Assembly (NCBI RefSeq): GCF_014268505.2
Contig: NZ_JABWQP020000009.1
Coordinates: 148,530 to 212,529 of the forward strand
Length of the DNA stretch: 64,000 bases
Source: Pseudomonas khorasanensis
GTDB taxonomy: Bacteria; Pseudomonadota; Gammaproteobacteria; Pseudomonadales; Pseudomonadaceae
Reading direction: 5' to 3'
The position numbers and the translations under genes are program-made. The notes under the pieces were generated by a model that saw nothing but the letters and a program-made list of their open reading frames with translations, did no database searches and was not told the DNA's origin. Shown piece after piece: positions 8,382-15,420 of this stretch (position 1 is the stretch's first letter; the number at the start of each line of letters is the position of its first letter).

Positions 8382-8588
8382 ATGAGTACCGACTCAAGCT
8401 TCGATGACCAGAAACCCGACAGCGTGCCGACCACGCCGGAACCGGAGGTTGATCCCGTGTTTGATCCGGACAGCCCGCTGCGCGATCCGCTGGCCCGTCC
8501 CAACGTGTTGACGCCGGACGTTTCGCCGGAGCCGAGCGCCGGCGATGGCATCCCCGACGACGACAGAATGCCGCTGCCCAACGACTGA
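8382..8588 (+). CDS. Small acidic Pro/Asp-rich protein (second of a pair)
   Basis: This 68-residue protein contains PEVDPVFDPDSPLRDPLARP and a PDDDRMPLP tail. It shares short words and length with the gene immediately upstream and is likely co-transcribed with it. The ATG at 8382 is preceded by GCGAGGTGCG; a second ATG six bases earlier has a poorer position. It lacks hydrophobic segments and is predicted to be disordered. A strong terminator follows. Function is unknown. Confidence 0.7.
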   Translation: MSTDSSFDDQKPDSVPTTPEPEVDPVFDPDSPLRDPLARPNVLTPDVSPEPSAGDGIPDDDRMPLPND

Positions 8589-8598
8589 CGTGCAGACG

Positions 8599-8626
8599 AA
8601 AAAAAGCCCCGAAGATTCGGGGCTTT
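8599..8626. terminator. Bidirectional terminator
   Basis: AAAGCCCCGAA pairs with TTCGGGGCTTT around two bases, between the small acidic gene pair and the convergent pbpG. Confidence 0.9.
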
Positions 8627-8641
8627 CTCATTGCGGCGGTA

Positions 8642-9580
8642 TTACTTCGCGGCTTCGACCACGCCGCTCTGGCGACTCTTGAGGTTCTTGTCGGCTTTGT
8701 ATTGCTGGGCCACCGCAGGAACACTGGCGCTGCGCCCGGTTTCCACCCAGCTGCGGATACGGCTGGCATCGGCAAAATGGGTGTATTTGCCAAACGCATC
8801 AAGGATCACCAGTGCAACCGGACGGTTGCCCATCTTCGTCACCAGCACCAGGCAATGGCCGGCCGGGTTGGTGAAACCGGTCTTGGTGATCTTGATGTCC
8901 CAGTCGGCTTTATTGACCAAGTGATCGGTATTGCGAAAGCCCAGGGTGTAGTTGGGCTTGCGGAAAGCAACGGTCTTTTCCTTGGTGGTGGTCAATTCGA
9001 CAAGGAGTGGGTGCTTGTGCGCGGCGACCAAAAGTTTGCTCAGGTCGCGGGCGGTGGAAACGTTGCGCTCCGAGAGGCCGGTCGGCTCGACAAAGTGCGT
9101 GCTGTTCATGCCCAGCGCCTTGGCCTTGGCATTCATCGCCGCGATAAATGCTGCATAACCGCCCGGATAATGGTGCGCGAGGCTCGCGGCGGCGCGGTTT
9201 TCCGAGGACATCAAGGCGATCAGCAGCATCTCGCGGCGCGGCAGTTCACTCTTGAGTTTGACCCGAGAGAACACGCCCTTCATTTCCGGAGTGTTCCTGA
9301 TATCGACATTGATCCATTCGTCCATGTTCTGCCGGGCTTCAACCACCACCAGGCCAGTCATCAGTTTGCTGACGGAAGCGATCGGCACAACGACGTCAGG
9401 GTTGCTGGAATAAATGACTTTGTTGGTCTGCATGTCCATGAGCAGGGCGCTGCCCGAGGCGATCTTCAAGGTCGAAGCATCACGTGGGACAGCGGTGGTT
9501 TCCGCAGCGTTGATTGATGGCGTGACGAATGTGCCTGTGACAGCAAAAAACAGGCTCAGAATCGAGAGACGAATTTTCAC
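8642..9580 (-). CDS. pbpG: D-alanyl-D-alanine endopeptidase PbpG (PBP7)
   Basis: This 312-residue periplasmic enzyme is a low-molecular-weight penicillin-binding protein that cuts D-Ala-meso-DAP crosslinks in peptidoglycan. The three active-site motifs of the S11 family are present: S69-V-S-K72, S126-E-N128, and KTG in ITKTGFTN. The first 25 residues form a cleavable signal peptide (ending SINAAE). Length agrees with PBP7. It is monocistronic between two terminators. Confidence 0.93.
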   Translation of the reverse strand: MKIRLSILSLFFAVTGTFVTPSINAAETTAVPRDASTLKIASGSALLMDMQTNKVIYSSNPDVVVPIASVSKLMTGLVVVEARQNMDEWINVDIRNTPEMKGVFSRVKLKSELPRREMLLIALMSSENRAAASLAHHYPGGYAAFIAAMNAKAKALGMNSTHFVEPTGLSERNVSTARDLSKLLVAAHKHPLLVELTTTKEKTVAFRKPNYTLGFRNTDHLVNKADWDIKITKTGFTNPAGHCLVLVTKMGNRPVALVILDAFGKYTHFADASRIRSWVETGRSASVPAVAQQYKADKNLKSRQSGVVEAAK

Positions 9581-9763
9581 GCGGGCGAACTCATAAAGGT
9601 TGGAATTCCGTTAGTTTGTAACGGGTTATTTCTTCAAAGCGTCGCATTCTAGGAGTATGGCTGAAGATCTGTCGATGGTTGTTTGAAGGACCTGAAAATC
9701 TCGTGAAAAGGCCTGTAAAAAGAGGGGTTTCCGGCGAACGGTTGAAGTTTTTTCACAGGCATG

Positions 9764-9788
9764 AAAAACCCCGCACAAGGCGGGGTTT
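9764..9788. terminator. Terminator for folD
   Basis: AAACCCCGC pairs with GCGGGGTTT around five bases. The A run on the left becomes the T run for folD on the minus strand. Confidence 0.88.
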
Positions 9789-9809
9789 AGATAACGCGGA
9801 AAAAACCGG

Positions 9810-10664
9810 TCAGACGTGCAGGGTTTCTGCAGCGTAGAGGGTGTTTTCCAGCAGGCAGGCGCGAGTCATCGGGCCGACGCCGCCCGGCACCGGAGTGATC
9901 CAGCCGGCGCGGGGCAGGGCGGTTTCGTAAACGACGTCACCGACCAATTTGCCGTCGTCCTGACGGTTGATGCCGACGTCGATCACAATCGCGCCTTCCT
10001 TGATCCACTCACCCTTGACCAGGCCTGGCTTGCCCGCAGCGACGACGACCAGATCGGCACGGCCGACATGACCGGCCAGATCCTTGGTGAAACGGTGCGT
10101 CACGGTGACGGTGCAGCCGGCCAGCAACAGTTCCATCGCCATCGGACGGCCGACGATGTTGGACGCGCCGACCACTACGGCGTCCATCCCGTAAAGATCA
10201 GCACCGGTGCTTTCCAGCAGGGTCATGATGCCTTTCGGGGTGCATGGACGCAGCAGTGGAATGCGCTGGGCCAGACGGCCGACGTTGTACGGATGGAAGC
10301 CGTCGACGTCTTTGTCAGGGCGGATGCGTTCCAGCAGTTTCGACGCATCGAGGTGTTCCGGCAGCGGCAGTTGCAGGAGAACGCCGTCGATCGCCGGGTC
10401 ATCGTTGAGACGGTCGATCAGATCGGTCAGCGCGTCTTGCGTGGTTTCGGAAGGCAGGTCGTAGGCTTGAGAGAGGAAGCCAACCTCTTCACAGTCTTTA
10501 CGCTTGTGCGAGACATAAACCTGAGAGGCAGGATCGCTACCGACCAGGATCACCGCGAGGCCGGGAGTGCGCAGGCCTTGCTGGCGACGCTCGGCAACCC
10601 GTTGGGCGATCTGCTGGCGCAGGCTGGCGGCGATCGATTTGCCGTCGATTAGTTGTGCAGTCAT
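9810..10664 (-). CDS. folD: Methylenetetrahydrofolate dehydrogenase/cyclohydrolase FolD
   Basis: The 284-residue cytoplasmic enzyme interconverts 5,10-methylene- and 10-formyl-tetrahydrofolate using NADP. The N-terminal catalytic part has YVSHKRKDCEEVGF (with the conserved Tyr and Lys), followed by QLPLPEHLD, and the Rossmann part has DGFHPYNVGRL and GASNIVGRPMAMELL, then PVPGGVGPMT at the C-terminus. These are the family signatures and the length is typical. Its place next to the Arg-His-Leu-His tRNAs and tig is conserved in Pseudomonas. Confidence 0.97.
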   Translation of the reverse strand: MTAQLIDGKSIAASLRQQIAQRVAERRQQGLRTPGLAVILVGSDPASQVYVSHKRKDCEEVGFLSQAYDLPSETTQDALTDLIDRLNDDPAIDGVLLQLPLPEHLDASKLLERIRPDKDVDGFHPYNVGRLAQRIPLLRPCTPKGIMTLLESTGADLYGMDAVVVGASNIVGRPMAMELLLAGCTVTVTHRFTKDLAGHVGRADLVVVAAGKPGLVKGEWIKEGAIVIDVGINRQDDGKLVGDVVYETALPRAGWITPVPGGVGPMTRACLLENTLYAAETLHV

Positions 10665-10795
10665 TGCGCGTGATTAACCATCGAGAGGGGAAAAAATGAG
10701 AACGCATTCTCGCATGTCGAGCGGTGAGGGCAAAGGCGCTTGGTCAGCAAATTCCGCTAACTCCTTTAATTAAATGAATTTTTTTCAAAAAGGAT

Positions 10796-10824
10796 TTGAC
10801 GACCTTTGGAGCCCTCTATACTAT
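10796..10824 (+). promoter_or_regulatory. Promoter of the tRNA cluster
   Basis: TTGACG at 10796 is followed by TATACT (10817, 15-base spacing) or TACTAT (10819, 17-base spacing), then a GC-rich TCGTCGC stretch like the discriminators of stringently controlled stable-RNA promoters. It lies about 115 bases before the first tRNA and no other promoter is needed for the cluster. Confidence 0.7.
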
Positions 10825-10939
10825 TCGTCGCACTTGTCGGGCACAGCCTAGCACTGGTTAAGAAGGTGAAGCGGAATCAAGGTTCTGCAACACTGGAAAG
10901 CACTTAGTTTGTAGTCCTTTAAGAGTACAGATTAACAAG

Positions 10940-11016
10940 GCGCCCGTAGCTCAGCTGGATAGAGCATCCGCCTTCTAAGCGGATGGTCGCAGGTTCGAGT
11001 CCTGCCGGGTGCGCCA
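10940..11016 (+). tRNA. tRNA-Arg (anticodon TCT)
   Basis: A 77-base tRNA with encoded CCA. The acceptor stem GCGCCCG pairs with CGGGTGC, the anticodon loop is CTTCTAA with TCT as anticodon, and the T arm holds GGTTCGAGTCC. It is the first of four tRNAs in one unit. Confidence 0.96.
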
Positions 11017-11049
11017 TTCAGGCAGCTTTGGCACAAGTAGCGCGATATG

Positions 11050-11125
11050 GTGGGCGTAGCTCAGTTGGTAGAGCACGGGATTGTGACTCCCGTTGTCGTG
11101 GGTTCGATCCCCATCGTCCACCCCA
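11050..11125 (+). tRNA. tRNA-His (anticodon GTG), copy 1
   Basis: A 76-base tRNA with encoded CCA and anticodon GTG. The acceptor GTGGGCG pairs with CGTCCAC, and a G at 11049 can supply the extra G(-1) that histidine tRNAs require, opposite the C discriminator. It is identical to the copy at 11345. Confidence 0.96.
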
Positions 11126-11132
11126 TATTTCG

Positions 11133-11164
11133 AAAGGCGCCAGATTTAACAGTCTGGCGCCTTT
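11133..11164. terminator. Hairpin between tRNA-His copy 1 and tRNA-Leu
   Basis: AAAGGCGCCAGA pairs with TCTGGCGCCTTT; the T run is short (TTTGCTTT), so termination may be partial. The same hairpin follows the second tRNA-His, where the T run is longer. Confidence 0.75.
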
Positions 11165-11182
11165 GCTTTAAAAGCATCATCT

Positions 11183-11267
11183 GCGGATGTGGTGGAATTG
11201 GTAGACACACTGGATTTAGGTTCCAGCGCCGCGAGGCGTAAGAGTTCGAGTCTCTTCATCCGCACCA
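11183..11267 (+). tRNA. tRNA-Leu (anticodon TAG)
   Basis: An 85-base class II tRNA with encoded CCA, the long variable arm (CGCCGCGAGGCG) of leucine tRNAs, and anticodon TAG in the loop TTTAG. The acceptor GCGGATG pairs with CATCCGC. Confidence 0.96.
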
Positions 11268-11344
11268 AATAAAGCTTCATTCGTGCCACGGCCCGATGAA
11301 GTTTCAACAAAGAAGTTTGTTTGGCTTTTTTGTTACGCAATATG

Positions 11345-11420
11345 GTGGGCGTAGCTCAGTTGGTAGAGCACGGGATTGTGACTCCCGTTGTCGTGGGTTC
11401 GATCCCCATCGTCCACCCCA
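11345..11420 (+). tRNA. tRNA-His (anticodon GTG), copy 2
   Basis: This tRNA is identical to the first tRNA-His, including flanking bases (ATATGGTGGGCG at the 5' end and the hairpin region at the 3' end). It has encoded CCA and G(-1) at 11344. Confidence 0.96.
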
Positions 11421-11427
11421 TATTTCG

Positions 11428-11462
11428 AAAGGCGCCAGATTTAACAGTCTGGCGCCTTTTTT
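11428..11462 (+). terminator. Terminator of the tRNA cluster
   Basis: AAAGGCGCCAGA pairs with TCTGGCGCCTTT and is followed by TTTGTTTTT. It ends the Arg-His-Leu-His unit. Confidence 0.92.
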
Positions 11463-11822
11463 GTTTTTAGCGGTTTTGAACCCGGTATTAACCGGTTTCT
11501 GGTCGTGGGGCAGGGCGGTTCGTCGCATTTTCGGGTGTTGATCAGGCTGCGCTGCTTGTCATTCCTGTTTGATGGAAATGGCCATTCTGGGCGCGTTTGT
11601 ACTTCCCTTCTATATATAGAAGCGTTGAAGTGCAGCTCTGAAGCGATCGGTTGTATTCGCCTGTGGAGCGCACCGCATTCGTGCGGCGGTCCCAATAAAA
11701 TGCCTGCTGTTTTTTTACCCGTTTTCAGTAGGGTGACTTCTTGAGTTTGACCCACTAGAATGCATGCCCTTGATTCTGGGGTCGGAAACGGCCGGCTAAC
11801 GTCTGTGCAACGAGGAATATCC
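11463..11822. other. Intergenic region before tig
   Basis: These 360 bases hold no convincing gene. They contain a perfect 16-base palindrome, CTTCTATATATAGAAG (11607-11622), and presumably the tig promoter. A 79-residue open frame across it has no ribosome site and no recognisable features. Confidence 0.5.
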
Positions 11823-13133
11823 ATGCAAGTTTCTGTTGAAAATACTACTGCTCTCGAGCGCCGCATGAGCGTCACCGTGCCGGCTGAGCGCATCGAGACT
11901 CAGGTCAACAAGCGTCTGCAGCAGACTGCCCAAAAGGCCAAGATTGCTGGCTTCCGTCCAGGCAAAGTGCCAATGAGCGAAATCAAGCGCCGTTTCGGTG
12001 CTGATGCTCGTCAGGAAGCTGTTGGTGATGTTATCCAGTCGTCCTTCTACGAGGCGGTTGTCGAGCAGAAGCTGAACCCGGCGGGTTCGCCTTCGATCGA
12101 GCCAAAATCCCTCGAAGCAGGCAAGGACCTGGAATACGTTGCCGTATTCGAAGTGTTCCCTGAATTCACCGTCGCCGGTTTCGAAGGCATCACTGTTGAG
12201 CGCCTGAGCGCTGACGTCGCTGACGCTGATCTGGACAAGATGCTCGACATCCTGCGCAAGCAGAACACCCGTTTCGAAGTGGCTGATCGTGCCGCCAAGA
12301 ACGAAGATCAACTGAACATCGATTTCGTTGGCAAGGTTGACGGCGAAGTGTTCGCTGGCGGCTCCGCCAAGGGTACTCAGCTGGTACTGGGTTCCGGCCG
12401 CATGATTCCGGGCTTCGAAGACGGTCTGGTTGGCGCCAAGGCCGGCGAAGAGCGCGTTCTGAACCTGACCTTCCCAGAGGACTATCAGAACCTGGACCTG
12501 GCTGGCAAAACCGCCGAGTTCACCGTGATCGTCAACACCGTGTCCGAGCCTAAGCTGCCTGAGCTGAACGAAGAGTTCTTCGCTCAATTCGGCATCAAGG
12601 AAAGCGGCATCGACGGTTTCCGCACCGAAGTTCGCAAGAACATGGAGCGTGAACTGCGTCAGGCGATCAAATCCAAGGTCAAGAACCAGGTAATGGATGG
12701 TCTGCTGGCCACCAACCCGATCGAAGTGCCAAAGGCTCTGCTGTCCAACGAAGTTGACCGTCTGCGCGTGCAGGCTGTTCAGCAGTTCGGCGGCAACATC
12801 AAGCCAGACCAACTGCCGGCCGAGCTGTTCGAAGAGCAAGCCAAGCGCCGTGTAGTGCTGGGCCTGATCGTTGCTGAAGTGGTCAAGCAATTCGATCTGA
12901 AGCCTGACGAAGCTCGCGTTCGCGAAATGATTCAGGAAATGGCTTCCGCTTATCAGGAGCCAGAGCAGGTCGTGTCGTGGTACTACAAAAACGAGCAGCA
13001 GCTGAACGAAGTGCGTTCGGTTGTGCTGGAAGAACAAGTTGTGGATACTGTTCTGCAGAAAGCTAGTGTGACCGACAAATCGGTCTCCTACGAAGAAGCA
13101 GTCAAGCCGGTAGAAGCTCCAGCAGCCGACTGA
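11823..13133 (+). CDS. tig: Trigger factor (ribosome-bound chaperone and prolyl isomerase)
   Basis: The 436-residue protein meets nascent chains at the ribosome exit tunnel. The N-terminal ribosome-binding domain contains the signature GFRPGKVP at about residues 43-50. The FKBP-type isomerase domain follows (about 160-245; GGSAKGTQLVLGSGRMIPGFEDGL), and then the C-terminal chaperone arms. ATG at 11823 is preceded by ACGAGG; the open frame begins 63 bases earlier without a ribosome site. The tig-clpP-clpX-lon order is the conserved one. Confidence 0.97.
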   Translation: MQVSVENTTALERRMSVTVPAERIETQVNKRLQQTAQKAKIAGFRPGKVPMSEIKRRFGADARQEAVGDVIQSSFYEAVVEQKLNPAGSPSIEPKSLEAGKDLEYVAVFEVFPEFTVAGFEGITVERLSADVADADLDKMLDILRKQNTRFEVADRAAKNEDQLNIDFVGKVDGEVFAGGSAKGTQLVLGSGRMIPGFEDGLVGAKAGEERVLNLTFPEDYQNLDLAGKTAEFTVIVNTVSEPKLPELNEEFFAQFGIKESGIDGFRTEVRKNMERELRQAIKSKVKNQVMDGLLATNPIEVPKALLSNEVDRLRVQAVQQFGGNIKPDQLPAELFEEQAKRRVVLGLIVAEVVKQFDLKPDEARVREMIQEMASAYQEPEQVVSWYYKNEQQLNEVRSVVLEEQVVDTVLQKASVTDKSVSYEEAVKPVEAPAAD

Positions 13134-13158
13134 TTGATTTTGCGTTAGAAGTGCACAC

Positions 13159-13186
13159 CATAAGCCAGCTCTCGAGCTGGCTTATG
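13159..13186. other. 12-bp perfect hairpin between tig and clpP
   Basis: CATAAGCCAGCT and AGCTGGCTTATG pair perfectly around CTCG. There is no T run, so it may stabilise the tig mRNA 3' end or act as a processing site rather than a strong terminator. Confidence 0.7.
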
Positions 13187-13225
13187 CGTATTCAAGACAT
13201 AACTATTTGGGAGCGACTGCAGAGC

Positions 13226-13861
13226 ATGTTCCGTAATTCTTATATTCAGCAGAACTCTGATATCCAGGCCGCAGGCGGCCTGGTCCCGATGGTTGTAGAG
13301 CAGTCCGCTCGTGGCGAACGCGCCTACGACATCTACTCGCGCCTGCTCAAGGAGCGAGTGATCTTTCTGGTCGGCCCGGTAGAGGACTACATGGCCAACC
13401 TGATCTGTGCGCAACTGCTGTTCCTTGAAGCGGAAAACCCGGACAAGGACATCCATCTGTACATCAACTCGCCGGGCGGTTCGGTGACAGCAGGCATGTC
13501 GATCTACGACACCATGCAGTTCATCAAGCCGAACGTGTCGACTACCTGCATCGGTCAGGCGTGCAGCATGGGCGCATTCCTGCTCACCGCAGGTGCACCG
13601 GGCAAGCGTTTCTGCCTGCCGAACTCGCGCGTGATGATTCACCAGCCACTGGGCGGCTTCCAGGGCCAGGCGTCGGACATTGAAATCCACGCCAAGGAAA
13701 TCCTCTTCATTCGCGAGCGTCTGAACACGCTGATGGCCAAGCACAGCGGCCGTACTCTGGAAGAAATCGAGCGCGATACCAATCGCGACAACTTCATGAG
13801 TGCCGAAGCTGCGAAGGAATACGGCCTGATCGACGAAGTGATCAACCAGCGTCCAGCTTAA
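13226..13861 (+). CDS. clpP: ATP-dependent Clp protease proteolytic subunit ClpP
   Basis: This 211-residue serine protease subunit forms the tetradecameric chamber that degrades proteins fed by ClpX or ClpA. The triad is Ser114 (GQACSMGA), His139 (MMIHQP-type, here VMIHQP) and Asp188. The N-terminal IQAAGGLVPMVVEQS segment is strongly conserved. The reading frame opens 75 bases upstream, but ATG at 13226 has GGGAG before it and matches the family start. It forms an operon with clpX. Confidence 0.96.
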   Translation: MFRNSYIQQNSDIQAAGGLVPMVVEQSARGERAYDIYSRLLKERVIFLVGPVEDYMANLICAQLLFLEAENPDKDIHLYINSPGGSVTAGMSIYDTMQFIKPNVSTTCIGQACSMGAFLLTAGAPGKRFCLPNSRVMIHQPLGGFQGQASDIEIHAKEILFIRERLNTLMAKHSGRTLEEIERDTNRDNFMSAEAAKEYGLIDEVINQRPA

Positions 13862-13883
13862 AATTAAGCAGCGCAAAACAGGC

Positions 13884-13926
13884 CTGATCGGCGAGTCCGA
13901 TCAGCAGCGGGCTTGAAAAAGCCCGC
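13884..13926. other. Two tandem hairpins between clpP and clpX
   Basis: CTGATCGG pairs with CCGATCAG (13884-13904), then GCGGGCTT with AAGCCCGC (13907-13926). Neither has a long T run. They could partially terminate clpP transcripts or protect the mRNA. Confidence 0.65.
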
Positions 13927-13974
13927 AATAGCCTTCATCTTGTGTTGCAAGCCTATCGGATTTGGATCGAACGA

Positions 13975-15258
13975 ATGACTGACACCCGCAACGGCGAGGA
14001 CAACGGCAAGCTGCTCTATTGCTCCTTCTGTGGCAAAAGCCAGCATGAAGTGCGCAAATTGATTGCCGGCCCCTCGGTCTTTATCTGCGACGAGTGCGTC
14101 GACCTGTGCAATGACATCATCCGCGAGGAGGTGCAGGAAGCCCAGGCCGAAAGCAGCGCGCATAAATTGCCTTCGCCTAAAGAAATCAGCGGCATCCTTG
14201 ACCAGTACGTCATCGGTCAGGAGCGCGCGAAAAAGGTTTTGGCCGTAGCGGTGTACAACCACTACAAGCGCCTTAACCAACGTGACAAAAAGGCTGACGA
14301 CGTCGAACTCGGCAAGAGCAACATCCTGCTGATCGGCCCGACAGGCTCCGGTAAAACCCTGCTGGCCGAAACATTGGCCCGCTTGCTTAACGTTCCGTTC
14401 ACCATTGCCGACGCAACCACCCTCACCGAGGCCGGTTACGTGGGTGAAGACGTCGAGAACATCATTCAGAAGCTGCTGCAAAAGTGCGATTACGACGTAG
14501 AGAAAGCCCAGATGGGTATTGTCTACATCGACGAAATCGACAAGATTTCCCGCAAGTCCGATAACCCGTCGATCACCCGGGATGTTTCCGGTGAAGGCGT
14601 GCAGCAGGCCTTGCTCAAGTTGATCGAAGGCACGGTCGCTTCGGTACCGCCGCAAGGTGGCCGCAAGCATCCGCAGCAGGAGTTCCTGCAGGTCGACACT
14701 CGTAACATCCTGTTCATCTGCGGCGGTGCGTTCTCCGGTCTGGAAAAGGTCATTCAGAATCGTTCCACCAAAGGCGGCATCGGCTTCAATGCCGAAGTGC
14801 GGAGCAAGGAAGAGGGCAAGAAAGTCGGTGAATCCCTGCGTGAAGTCGAACCTGACGATCTGGTCAAGTTCGGTCTGATCCCGGAATTCGTCGGTCGTCT
14901 GCCGGTCCTCGCGACGCTGGACGAGCTCGACGAGGCTGCGCTGATGCAGATCCTCACCGAGCCGAAAAACGCCCTGACAAAGCAGTATGCCAAGCTGTTC
15001 GAGATGGAAGGCGTAGATCTGGAATTCCGCTCCGACGCGCTGAAATCGGTCGCCAAGCGTGCACTGGAACGTAAAACCGGTGCTCGCGGCCTGCGTTCGA
15101 TTCTCGAAGGCGTGTTGCTCGACACGATGTACGAAATCCCCTCGCAGTCCGAGGTGAGCAAAGTCGTCATCGATGAAAGCGTCATCGAGGGCAAGTCCAA
15201 GCCACTGTATATCTACGAAAACAGTGAGCCTGCGGCCAAGGCAGCGCCGGACGCGTAA
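13975..15258 (+). CDS. clpX: ATP-dependent unfoldase ClpX
   Basis: The 427-residue AAA+ unfoldase recognises tagged substrates and threads them into ClpP. The N-terminal zinc domain has Cys16, Cys19, Cys38 and Cys41. The Walker A motif is GPTGSGKT, Walker B is VYIDEIDKI, and the IGF-type ClpP-docking loop is expected near GGIGFNAEV. ATG at 13975 gives the standard length. A strong terminator follows. Confidence 0.97.
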   Translation: MTDTRNGEDNGKLLYCSFCGKSQHEVRKLIAGPSVFICDECVDLCNDIIREEVQEAQAESSAHKLPSPKEISGILDQYVIGQERAKKVLAVAVYNHYKRLNQRDKKADDVELGKSNILLIGPTGSGKTLLAETLARLLNVPFTIADATTLTEAGYVGEDVENIIQKLLQKCDYDVEKAQMGIVYIDEIDKISRKSDNPSITRDVSGEGVQQALLKLIEGTVASVPPQGGRKHPQQEFLQVDTRNILFICGGAFSGLEKVIQNRSTKGGIGFNAEVRSKEEGKKVGESLREVEPDDLVKFGLIPEFVGRLPVLATLDELDEAALMQILTEPKNALTKQYAKLFEMEGVDLEFRSDALKSVAKRALERKTGARGLRSILEGVLLDTMYEIPSQSEVSKVVIDESVIEGKSKPLYIYENSEPAAKAAPDA

Positions 15259-15281
15259 GTGTCCACCGCGCTGCAACAAGG

Positions 15282-15307
15282 AAGAGGCCTTCGGGCCTCT
15301 TTTTTTT
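15282..15307 (+). terminator. Terminator after clpX
   Basis: AAGAGGCC pairs with GGCCTCTT around TTCG, followed by eight T. Confidence 0.93.
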
Positions 15308-15333
15308 ATGTCGTTTTTTACATCCGCTTTGCG

Positions 15334-15362
15334 CTTGTTTTTTTTCAAGGCAGCCCCCATCT
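15334..15362 (+). promoter_or_regulatory. Sigma-32-type heat-shock promoter of lon
   Basis: CTTGTT at 15334 and CCCCATCT at 15355 are 15 bases apart, close to the RpoH consensus CTTGAA-N(13-17)-CCCCATNT, with a full match to the -10 part. It lies about 50 bases before lon's ribosome site, and lon is a heat-shock gene in enterobacteria. Confidence 0.75.
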
Positions 15363-15420
15363 TGGTTTCAAGCTTAATTCCATCTGATTACGGCCATATG
15401 GCCGCCGTAGAGGCGAAATC

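Noticed and set aside
10940..11420. tRNA cluster considered as an integration site
   Set aside because: No integrase gene and no direct repeat of a tRNA 3' end were found other than the duplicated tRNA-His itself.
11505..11744. A 79-codon open frame between the tRNA cluster and tig
   Set aside because: There is no ribosome site and the translation has no recognisable pattern; the region holds the tRNA terminator, a palindrome and the tig promoter.
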